Assembly (NCBI GenBank): GCA_030917805.1
Contig: JAUPUA010000026.1
Coordinates: 1 to 5,655, forward strand
Source of the DNA: Patescibacteria group bacterium
Lineage (GTDB): Bacteria; Patescibacteriota; Saccharimonadia; Saccharimonadales; HK-STAS-PATE-42
Length of the DNA stretch: 5,655 nucleotides
Direction: 5' to 3'
Made by a program: the position numbers and the translations under genes. The notes under the pieces were generated by a model. That model did no database searches. It was given only the letters and a program-made list of their open reading frames with translations, and was not told the origin of the DNA. Shown piece by piece: positions 1 through 5,437 of this stretch. Position 1 is the first letter of the stretch; each line of letters opens with the position of its first letter.

Positions 1-2017
1 CTACTCTGCTTCCATCTAAGCTAAGATTGGAGATGTGGACTAGGCCGTCGATTCCTGGAAGGATGTTTACGAAGGCACCGAATTCCATAATCTTCACTAC
101 TCTACCCTCGTATTCTTTGCCAATCTCTGGTTCTTCGGTTAGTTGGGCGATGCGTTTTTTGGCCAGTTCGATCTTTTCTTGGTCTGGTGAAGAGATAGTA
201 ACCGTTCCGTCGTCGGCAATATCAATCTCAGCTTCAGTTTCTTTAGTGAGGGCCTGGATGTTTTCTCCACCTTTTCCGATTAGGGCTCCGATCTTTTCTG
301 GATTAATATGAACAGAGACTACGCGTGGTGCGTATGGGCTGAGCTCGGTATTAGGTTTTTCAATAGTCTTGAGCATCTCTTGCAGAATGTGCAAACGTCC
401 GATTTTGGCTTGGTTAAGGGCTTCTTTTAATAGCTCTGTGGTAAGGCCACTAAGCTTAATATCCATCTGAAGTGCAGTTATTCCTTTTGGAGTCCCGGCA
501 ACTTTGAAATCCATATCGCCTGAGAAGTCTTCTGGCCCCATGATGTCGCTTAAAATTACGTATTTACCATCTTGATCCATCATTAAGCCCATGGCGATTC
601 CGCTGACTGGAGCTTTAATTGGAACTCCGGCCTGCATTAAGCTTAATGAGGTCGAACAAGTTGCTGCCATAGAGGTCGAACCATTTGAAGAGACGATTTC
701 TGTAACCGATCTGATTGCGTAGGGGAACTCTTCGATTGACGGCAATACAGCCTCGTTAGCACGCTGGGCAAGATATCCATGCCCGGTTTCTCTTCTGTTT
801 GTGCCTCCCATACGTTTGATCTCTCCAGAGGCGTAGCCTGGCATGTTGTAGTGATGGAAGAACCTTTCTTCACGCTCACCTGTCATGCCATCGATAGTTT
901 GTGAATAACTTAATGGTGCTAGGGTTGTGGTGTTGATAGCTTGAGTTTCGCCTCTCGTGAAGATGGCGGAGCCGTGAGTTCTAGGGAGGATTCCTACTTC
1001 CGTAGTGATTGTCCTAATATCGGTTGCACTCCTTCCGTCTGGACGAGTAGCGTTCTCTAGGATGCTTTTTCGAATATCTTTTTTGATCGCTGAGTCGTAG
1101 GCGTCCCAATAATTTGTTCGGTCTGGGCGCTCAATATCTTTTTCGTTAAGCCACTCAACAAATTCTCCTTTCAGCTTATCGTTGGCTGCAACACGCTCTT
1201 CGTTTTTGGTAGAAATGAGATTTGAGCCAAGTTTGCCCTCTAAGAATGTATTTACTTGTGCAACAACTTCTTCTGGAGGTAGAATGAGTTCGTACTGTAT
1301 TGGGGTTACCCCAACTTTGGCGACAAGGTCTTTTTGAGCCTGGATGGCTGGCTGGATTGCCTCTTGTGCGGCAATAAGGGCTTTGACCATGTCCTCTTCG
1401 TTCACCTCGTTGGCGCCGGCCTCGACCATCATGATGGCAGACTCTGTTCCAGCGACGAAGAGATCTAAAAGGGATGATTCTTTCATTGAGGCGGTTGGAT
1501 ATTGGATAAGCACCCCATTTTTGTCCAGACCGTATCTAACACCTGCAACTGGTCCTTCGAATGGGGCTCCGGTTAGCATTAGGGCAGTAGATGCTGCAAT
1601 CAGGGCTGGAGTTTCAGCGCCGAGTTCGGGGTCTAAGCTTAGTACGGTTGTGACTACTTGGGCCTCGTTTCTAAAACCTTTCGGGAATAGTGGGCGGATT
1701 GGCCTATCTATTAGTCTACCTGTTAAGATTGCCTCGTCTGTTGGTCGGCCTTCCCTTTTGTTGAACCGGGAGCCAGAGATCTTTCCGCTCGCGTACATGC
1801 GTTCTTCATAGTCTATTGAAAGTGGGAAATAGTCAAAGCCTTCGGCGGATTCATCTTTAACGTTAGCTATTCCTAGAACTACAGTGTCTCCGTAAGTTAC
1901 TGTTACAGCTCCGCCAGATTGAAAGGCGAGGCGGTTTACTTCTAGAGTTAGTGGTCTACCACAGAATTCTGTAGTTACGTTGATAATTTCTTTATTGTAT
2001 GGGTTTAATGTGCTCAT
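1..2017 (-). CDS. pnp: Polyribonucleotide nucleotidyltransferase (PNPase), C-terminus cut off by window edge
   Basis: PNPase degrades RNA 3'->5' by phosphorolysis, releasing nucleoside diphosphates, and works in the cytoplasm in mRNA turnover. The 672 codons visible start MSTLNPYNKE and cover nearly the whole family length of about 700 residues. The first RNase PH-like domain is at about 10-145, with RLIDRPIRPLFPKGF at 101-115. A helical linker follows at about 240-320. The second, catalytic RNase PH-like domain starts near RPDGR (325-329), with NRRETGHG at 407-414. The family's catalytic residues are present in GPEDFSGDMDFK: D497, D503 and K505, matching E. coli D486, D492 and K494. A KH domain at about 566-626 has the IGKGGENI loop (580-587). 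An S1 domain starts near 633 (YEGRVVKIMEFGAFV) and runs off the window after RV. The start is the first ATG after the leader hairpin, preceded by AAAGGA. The gene is not adjacent to rpsO: an opposite-strand gene separates them. Identification is essentially certain. Confidence 0.98.
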   Translation of the reverse strand, partial: MSTLNPYNKEIINVTTEFCGRPLTLEVNRLAFQSGGAVTVTYGDTVVLGIANVKDESAEGFDYFPLSIDYEERMYASGKISGSRFNKREGRPTDEAILTGRLIDRPIRPLFPKGFRNEAQVVTTVLSLDPELGAETPALIAASTALMLTGAPFEGPVAGVRYGLDKNGVLIQYPTASMKESSLLDLFVAGTESAIMMVEAGANEVNEEDMVKALIAAQEAIQPAIQAQKDLVAKVGVTPIQYELILPPEEVVAQVNTFLEGKLGSNLISTKNEERVAANDKLKGEFVEWLNEKDIERPDRTNYWDAYDSAIKKDIRKSILENATRPDGRSATDIRTITTEVGILPRTHGSAIFTRGETQAINTTTLAPLSYSQTIDGMTGEREERFFHHYNMPGYASGEIKRMGGTNRRETGHGYLAQRANEAVLPSIEEFPYAIRSVTEIVSSNGSTSMAATCSTSLSLMQAGVPIKAPVSGIAMGLMMDQDGKYVILSDIMGPEDFSGDMDFKVAGTPKGITALQMDIKLSGLTTELLKEALNQAKIGRLHILQEMLKTIEKPNTELSPYAPRVVSVHINPEKIGALIGKGGENIQALTKETEAEIDIADDGTVTISSPDQEKIELAKKRIAQLTEEPEIGKEYEGRVVKIMEFGAFVNILPGIDGLVHISNLSLDGSRV

Positions 2018-2030
2018 TTTGGTTTTTATA

Positions 2031-2036
2031 TCCTTT
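2031..2036 (-). promoter_or_regulatory. Shine-Dalgarno site of pnp
   Basis: On the minus strand AAAGGA lies 13 nt upstream of the pnp ATG. The spacing is longer than the usual 5-9 nt. The A/T-rich stretch between is unpaired in the proposed leader fold, so the site would be accessible below the hairpin. It supports the ATG at 2017 as the start. Confidence 0.6.
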
Positions 2037-2049
2037 AATTATTAAATAA

Positions 2050-2109
2050 TTTGATCAAGTAAATTGAGATGGATAAACTTTTTTATCGATCCGGATCTAC
2101 TTGATTAAA
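2050..2109 (-). promoter_or_regulatory. Long imperfect hairpin in the pnp 5' leader
   Basis: In the pnp mRNA sense, the segment 2109-2098 (containing ATCAAGTA) pairs with 2061-2050 (containing TACTTGAT): 11 of 12 positions pair, with one A-C mismatch. After a symmetrical internal loop (2093-2097 against 2062-2066), 2092-2082 (containing GATAAA) pairs with 2077-2067 (containing TTTATC): 10 of 11 positions, counting one G-U pair and one C-C mismatch. The terminal loop is AAAG (2081-2078). The predicted transcription start (about 2112-2116) places the hairpin at the very 5' end of the leader, just upstream of the Shine-Dalgarno site. In E. coli a leader stem in pnp is cut by RNase III and PNPase then represses its own mRNA. 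A similar role here is inference; the pairing is directly visible. Confidence 0.6.
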
Positions 2110-2120
2110 CTTAAGTATAG

Positions 2121-2149
2121 ATTATAGCAGATTAGGGGTAGAGTATTGA
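2121..2149 (-). promoter_or_regulatory. Extended -10 promoter of pnp
   Basis: The minus strand reads TGCTATAAT, a perfect -10 hexamer (2126-2121) with the TGn extension (2129-2127). At 17 bp spacing the -35 position (2149-2144) reads TCAATA, a weak match to TTGACA, as is usual where the -10 is extended. The predicted start is about 2112-2116, giving a leader of about 95-99 nt. The -35 overlaps that of the divergent gene at 2185. Confidence 0.65.
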
Positions 2150-2175
2150 TTTATTAATATCTTTTATGCTATATT
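2146..2175 (+). promoter_or_regulatory. Promoter of the plus-strand gene, predicting a leaderless mRNA
   Basis: The plus strand has a TTGATT -35 (2146-2151), an 18-bp spacer, and a TATATT -10 (2170-2175) preceded by TGC (2167-2169), an extended -10. The expected transcription start lies about 7 nt beyond the -10, near 2182-2185, on or just before the ATG at 2185. No Shine-Dalgarno sequence lies between. An alternative -10, TATTAT at 2172-2177, would move the start even closer to the ATG. Confidence 0.6.
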
Positions 2176-2184
2176 ATAGTAAAT

Positions 2185-2823
2185 ATGAGAGTTTTGGAGG
2201 TTGGTCCTTGGAACTGCCCTGCGGAAGGGTATCTTGTGGATCCTGATGTGGAGGCCTATGTCGCTGCTGAGCTGGGGGTTTGGGAAGGTAATCATGAGGG
2301 GTTTTGTTCGATTGAGGTTTTTAATAAAGTCTTAAAAAGGGTCCAGGATGATGCCGACAGGAACGACTCTTCCTACCCTACTGTAGCCTTCTATAAGGCA
2401 CCCGTTAGCGCTATTCCTGATACCGACTTCGATAGAATTATAGCTGCTAATGTATTCGGAGATCCGCTGGCAGTTCCAAAGAACCCGGATGGAACCTTAA
2501 AGCCACCAATAGATCAAACCTCGATTATGGTGAGAAGCTTAGCACGTAAGATTGCTGGTGGAGGAGTATTAGAAATTGTCGAAGGTTATACGCCCATACC
2601 ACATGAAGTCCTCTTTGATTTATTGGGTAAGGCTGGCTTTGAACTTGATGAGCTTTTAGTTGGACAAGATGATTTTGCTGACTCACTTAAAAGGCTTTAT
2701 CCATATAACTATAGGAAGAAGTTAAGAAGTATGGATTTTGTAACTAGACTAATATCGGCACAAAACTATGGTATTGAGGGAGGCGTAACAGACCCATATA
2801 TTGCTACTTTCAGGTTGGCCTAA
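2185..2823 (+). CDS. Divergent class I methyltransferase-like protein of unknown substrate
   Basis: This is a 212-residue soluble protein with no signal peptide or membrane segment. I do not recognise a named family, but the layout resembles a Rossmann-type SAM-dependent methyltransferase. VLEVGPW (3-9) sits where motif I with strand 1 is expected, YLVDPD (16-21) could be strand 2 with its acidic end, FDRIIAANVFGDP (82-94) resembles motif IV with strand 4, and VRSLARKIAGGGVLEIVEGYTP (116-137) resembles the helix and strand 5 segment. The glycine-rich loop is degenerate (GPWNCP instead of GxGxG), so SAM binding is uncertain. The tail (about 160-212) has basic patches such as YNYRKKLRS. An in-frame TAA at 2155-2157 with no start codon between fixes ATG 2185 as the start. 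It is the only plus-strand gene, lies between rpsO and pnp, and ends 2 nt from the rpsO stop. The coding status is secure; the methyltransferase call is tentative. Confidence 0.85.
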   Translation: MRVLEVGPWNCPAEGYLVDPDVEAYVAAELGVWEGNHEGFCSIEVFNKVLKRVQDDADRNDSSYPTVAFYKAPVSAIPDTDFDRIIAANVFGDPLAVPKNPDGTLKPPIDQTSIMVRSLARKIAGGGVLEIVEGYTPIPHEVLFDLLGKAGFELDELLVGQDDFADSLKRLYPYNYRKKLRSMDFVTRLISAQNYGIEGGVTDPYIATFRLA

Positions 2824-2825
2824 TC

Positions 2826-3092
2826 TTATTTTCTGAGGCCGAGGGATTTGATTAGTCCTGCGTATGATTCGAAGTCTGTCTTTTTAAGGTGTGCGAGGAA
2901 TCTTTTTCTTTGTCCTACCATTTGCAAGAGTCCACGACGAGCGTGCTGATCTTTTTTGTTTGCGTCCAGGTGAGTTGTTACTTCTTTAATGCGCTCTGTC
3001 AGCACGGCAACTTGAGTTTGGATGGAGCCCACGTCGTTTTTAGAAACGGCGTGCTTTTTGATGATGTCTTGCTTTTTCTTCTGGTCGATCAT
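2826..3092 (-). CDS. rpsO: 30S ribosomal protein S15
   Basis: S15 is a primary binder of the central domain of 16S rRNA (helices 20-22) and organises the 30S platform. The 88-residue product has the family's normal length and all-helical pattern. It carries the signature KKDQHARRGLLQMVGQRKRF (46-65) and ends LGLRK. H41 and D48 match the conserved rRNA-contacting pair of E. coli S15 (His41/Asp48 in mature numbering), while the neighbouring conserved histidine is N45. The usual GSPEVQ segment reads GSIQTQ (22-27). The start ATG (3092-3090) has no clear Shine-Dalgarno site. A strong promoter lies about 40 nt upstream, behind htrA. The stop codon faces the stop of the convergent gene at 2823. pnp would normally follow directly; here the inserted gene comes between. 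Confidence 0.97.
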   Translation of the reverse strand: MIDQKKKQDIIKKHAVSKNDVGSIQTQVAVLTERIKEVTTHLDANKKDQHARRGLLQMVGQRKRFLAHLKKTDFESYAGLIKSLGLRK

Positions 3093-3096
3093 TATT

Positions 3097-3123
3097 CTGT
3101 TTAAATATCTTACTGTTTAAATA
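3097..3123 (-). repeat. Tandem 11-bp direct repeat in the rpsO leader
   Basis: The minus strand carries TATTTAAACAG twice, at 3123-3113 and 3107-3097, with a 16-nt period. Both copies lie between the predicted transcription start (about 3125) and the rpsO ATG, so they make up most of a leader of about 33 nt. Each contains the self-complementary TTTAAA. S15 represses its own translation in several bacteria through unrelated leader structures. A role for these repeats in that, or in binding a DNA regulator, is speculative. Confidence 0.5.
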
Positions 3124-3132
3124 CTAAGTAAT

Positions 3133-3161
3133 AGTATAACAGATTGGGTTCGGGGTGACAA
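3133..3161 (-). promoter_or_regulatory. Strong extended -10 promoter of rpsO
   Basis: The minus strand reads TTGTCA (3161-3156; five of six matches to TTGACA), a 17-bp spacer, then TATACT (3138-3133) with the TGT extension (3141-3139). The predicted start is about 3125. The promoter lies wholly in the htrA-rpsO gap, its -35 starting 5 nt below the htrA stop codon, so rpsO can be expressed independently. No intrinsic terminator is visible after htrA, so readthrough could add to it. Confidence 0.75.
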
Positions 3162-3165
3162 TGCT

Positions 3166-4359
3166 CTAATTGTTTGGTGCTGAGCCTAAGGTAACTTTTA
3201 GTTTAATATTAGCTCTGTCTCTGATAATGGCTAGCTCCACTTCTTGGTTTGGTTTGAACTTGGATAGTACAGAGGAAAGACTACGAACTTGGTTAATTTG
3301 TTCGCCAGAGATAGATAGGATTACGTCGTACTGTTGCAGTCCCGCTTTAGATGCAGGGGAGTTTGGCTCGACCGGGTTACTTCTGGAATCATAGACAAGG
3401 GCTCCTTCAGCTACCTCTAGGTTTAAGTTTTGGGCAATTGAGGCCGTTAGGTTAAGATAGCGGACTCCGAGATAGGCTTTAGAGCCTAAGTTCCCAGTTT
3501 GCTCGATTTGGCTTATTAAACCCTTGGCATCGTTAATTGGGATACTAAATCCGAGGCTTTGGGCATCTTGCACAATGGCGGTGTTGATACCAATGACTTC
3601 GCCATTAATATTGACGAGTGGTCCACCTGAGTTACCAGGGTTAATGGCGGCATCGGTTTGGATAAGGTTAAAAAGTGATTCGTAGTTTTGGTTGTTATCA
3701 TCACTAACCTCGATTGGTCTGCCTATCCCAGAGACTATCCCAGAGGTTACGGTGTTTTGGAACTCACCTAGCGCATTACCTATGGCGAGAACTTTATCCC
3801 CTACTTTTACCTTTGATGAATCTGCTAATTTTGCTGAGGGCACTGAATCGGGCAAATCCTTAACTTGGACGAAGGCGATATCGTTGCTGGGATCTCTGCC
3901 TAAGACTTTCGCTAAGTGAGTAGTATTGGTATGGTCAATAATTTCGATTTGGGATGCTCCAGATGGAATCACGTGCTTGTTGGTTAAAATTAAGCCATCT
4001 GCGTTGATAACTACTCCGGTTCCGGCTGCGGAACTTCCGTTTGAACCTGTGGCCACTATAGATACGACACTCTTACCTACTTCGCTAGCGATTCTATTAA
4101 AAACATCTCCTTCTGATGAGATGATCTCTTGGCGCTGCTCAAGGTTGGCTGGTGAAACTACTTGGTTTTGGATGATTAACCAGCTTGCCAGTAGCGAAAG
4201 TGAAGAAAATAATATGGCAAAAATGATGGAGCTAAGAACTGCCAGCCTAGGAGAGATAGTTTTTGGTAGTGCTTTTCTTTTTGGGTGATATATTTCTGGT
4301 TGAGACCCAAGCTTGGCGGTTTGGAGTCTTTTTCGTGGTTTAAAGTTCTTGAACTTCAT
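3166..4359 (-). CDS. htrA: Membrane-anchored HtrA/DegP-family serine protease with one PDZ domain
   Basis: HtrA proteases degrade or remodel misfolded proteins outside the cytoplasmic membrane. The 397-residue product starts with a basic cytoplasmic tail (about 1-37, many K/R), then one membrane anchor (about 38-63, SPRLAVLSSIIFAILFSSL onward). The trypsin-like protease domain follows at about 85-290, and a single PDZ domain (about 297-393) begins YLGVRYLNL. The catalytic triad is complete: H129 in TNKHV, D160 in SNDIAFV and S244 in GNSGGP. NALGEF (195-200) and the TSGIVSGIGRP segment (205-215) are also typical. Length and plan match single-PDZ HtrA proteins. The start ATG is preceded by TAAAGGGG, and the gene begins 26 nt below the membrane-protein gene, so the two are probably co-transcribed. 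An anchored rather than cleaved N-terminus is inferred from the absence of an obvious signal peptidase site after the hydrophobic stretch. Confidence 0.96.
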   Translation of the reverse strand: MKFKNFKPRKRLQTAKLGSQPEIYHPKRKALPKTISPRLAVLSSIIFAILFSSLSLLASWLIIQNQVVSPANLEQRQEIISSEGDVFNRIASEVGKSVVSIVATGSNGSSAAGTGVVINADGLILTNKHVIPSGASQIEIIDHTNTTHLAKVLGRDPSNDIAFVQVKDLPDSVPSAKLADSSKVKVGDKVLAIGNALGEFQNTVTSGIVSGIGRPIEVSDDNNQNYESLFNLIQTDAAINPGNSGGPLVNINGEVIGINTAIVQDAQSLGFSIPINDAKGLISQIEQTGNLGSKAYLGVRYLNLTASIAQNLNLEVAEGALVYDSRSNPVEPNSPASKAGLQQYDVILSISGEQINQVRSLSSVLSKFKPNQEVELAIIRDRANIKLKVTLGSAPNN

Positions 4360-4372
4360 GAGTTTTGTTGTA

Positions 4373-4380
4373 CCCCTTTA
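4373..4380 (-). promoter_or_regulatory. Shine-Dalgarno site of htrA
   Basis: TAAAGGGG on the minus strand lies 13 nt upstream of the htrA ATG, inside the 26-nt gap after the upstream gene. The spacing is long, and equals that of the pnp site. Confidence 0.55.
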
Positions 4381-4385
4381 ATAGC

Positions 4386-5405
4386 TTATTTAACAGCGAT
4401 TAAGACTGCCAGAAAGACTGAGATCAAACAGGCAATTCCGGCCTGTTTATTTAGGAGCTCCTTCTTTTGGGTAAGCTTAATTTTTGGTATACCTTCATCA
4501 TTTTGAGTATCTTCGATAAAAGAATGAGTACTGGATGCCAAGTAGCCAAAGAAGCTGATGACAAATGGAATTAATGGTAGATATATTAAGCCAGAAAAGA
4601 ACAGGAAGTTTTGCCCCCAAATATATTGCAAGAAGCTAAGAGCGGTAGCGAAAAGGGCCCAGAAGCCGGCAAGTTGTGGGATGGCAGTCTCTTCAAAAGA
4701 ATACATTACATGCTGTGCGGCAGCGTAGGTGATTACCCAGGTTAGTAGAATAAGGGCTGGAATTGGTATGGAAGAGGTAGAGAAGCCAGCCAGCCAGCCA
4801 ATGGCAAGCAGGCCTAAAACTTGGGCGTACATAGCTTGTGCCAACATGCCTTTAGCCTGAGAAAGTTTGCGGAGGTAGATATTCCAGAATAAATATAAGC
4901 CCACAAGCATTAGTTGGAGGATGTGTAGAGCTAGAGAGTTTTTATTAGTTAGCTGGCCAATCTTAACCTGAGATTCAACCATGAGGACAACTATGCTTAG
5001 CTTGAAAATAAGATCAACTGCACTAAATTTTATGTTCGCCCACCAGAATCTGGGCTTAACGAGGAATATCTGCCATTTACTGAGTAATATTAATAGAGCG
5101 GCTAGAGTAAAGGTGGTTAGGTGAGATGATGCTTCGTCACGGTCGTAGAATATTTTTATAATAGCGTAAACAGCAAGAGGTAGGGCTATGCTTAACATAT
5201 TGTGGACAAATTTACCGGCCATCTCACGATGTGAATACTTGGTACTAGGCAACCTTAATCTTTTGACTTTATCTGAGGGTAGAGATTCATTTAAATTGAT
5301 GTTTTGGAGGGCGCTTGAGGTTAAGGCCTGACCGTTGTTATTGACCGATCTGTCTTTTCTACGTATACCTTTAAGCTTGGTTTTTGATTTGGTTAGCTTC
5401 TTCAT
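4386..5405 (-). CDS. Polytopic membrane protein of unknown function
   Basis: I do not recognise this 339-residue protein. Residues 1-65 are hydrophilic and strongly basic (for example KSKTKLKGIRRKDR, 6-19) and probably cytoplasmic. About nine hydrophobic segments follow, near 68-86, 95-109, 126-143, 157-178, 189-207, 213-230, 245-263, 268-290 and 320-338. A polar loop at about 292-319 (with EDTQNDEG, then KIKLTQKKE) precedes the last one. No transporter signature, nucleotide-binding motif or obvious catalytic cluster is visible. Possible landmarks are KPRFWW (117-122), the Q230/H231 pair and E238/E239 near the membrane. The ATG at 5405 is preceded by AGGG at 7 nt, which supports the start. 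The gene lies 32 nt after an LCP-like protein and 26 nt before htrA, so an envelope-related role is plausible by context only. A coding sequence is certain; function is unknown. Confidence 0.88.
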   Translation of the reverse strand: MKKLTKSKTKLKGIRRKDRSVNNNGQALTSSALQNINLNESLPSDKVKRLRLPSTKYSHREMAGKFVHNMLSIALPLAVYAIIKIFYDRDEASSHLTTFTLAALLILLSKWQIFLVKPRFWWANIKFSAVDLIFKLSIVVLMVESQVKIGQLTNKNSLALHILQLMLVGLYLFWNIYLRKLSQAKGMLAQAMYAQVLGLLAIGWLAGFSTSSIPIPALILLTWVITYAAAQHVMYSFEETAIPQLAGFWALFATALSFLQYIWGQNFLFFSGLIYLPLIPFVISFFGYLASSTHSFIEDTQNDEGIPKIKLTQKKELLNKQAGIACLISVFLAVLIAVK

Positions 5406-5412
5406 TTTATGG

Positions 5413-5431
5413 CCCTATTTAATTTTTAGGG
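5413..5431 (-). promoter_or_regulatory. Small hairpin covering the Shine-Dalgarno site of the membrane-protein gene
   Basis: In the mRNA sense CCCTA (5431-5427) can pair with TAGGG (5417-5413) across a 9-nt A/T loop. The 3' arm contains AGGG, the only Shine-Dalgarno candidate for the ATG at 5405 (7-nt spacing). Five base pairs is weak, so this could at most modulate initiation. No U-tract follows, so it is not an intrinsic terminator. Confidence 0.35.
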
Positions 5432-5437
5432 TTATTA

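Noticed and set aside
643..879. 78-codon minus-strand open frame inside pnp
   Set aside because: It is an alternate frame on the same strand as the catalytic domain of PNPase, with no family features.
1344..1811. 155-codon plus-strand open frame
   Set aside because: It lies wholly antisense to the first core domain of PNPase, has no Shine-Dalgarno or promoter and no recognisable protein features.
2088..2097. Perfect 10-bp palindrome GATCCGGATC as an operator
   Set aside because: It lies inside the pnp leader hairpin downstream of the promoter and part of it is needed for the stem, so the RNA fold is the simpler reading.
2889..3104. 71-codon plus-strand open frame over rpsO
   Set aside because: It is antisense to nearly all of the S15 gene, which is unmistakable; composition is typical of a shadow frame.
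3692..4288. Plus-strand open frames antisense to htrA (3692-3919 and 3926-4288)
   Set aside because: They mirror the conserved protease domain and have no start signals of their own.
5413..5431. Intrinsic terminator after the LCP-like gene
   Set aside because: The stem has only five pairs and is not followed by a U-tract; the downstream ATG follows within 8 nt.
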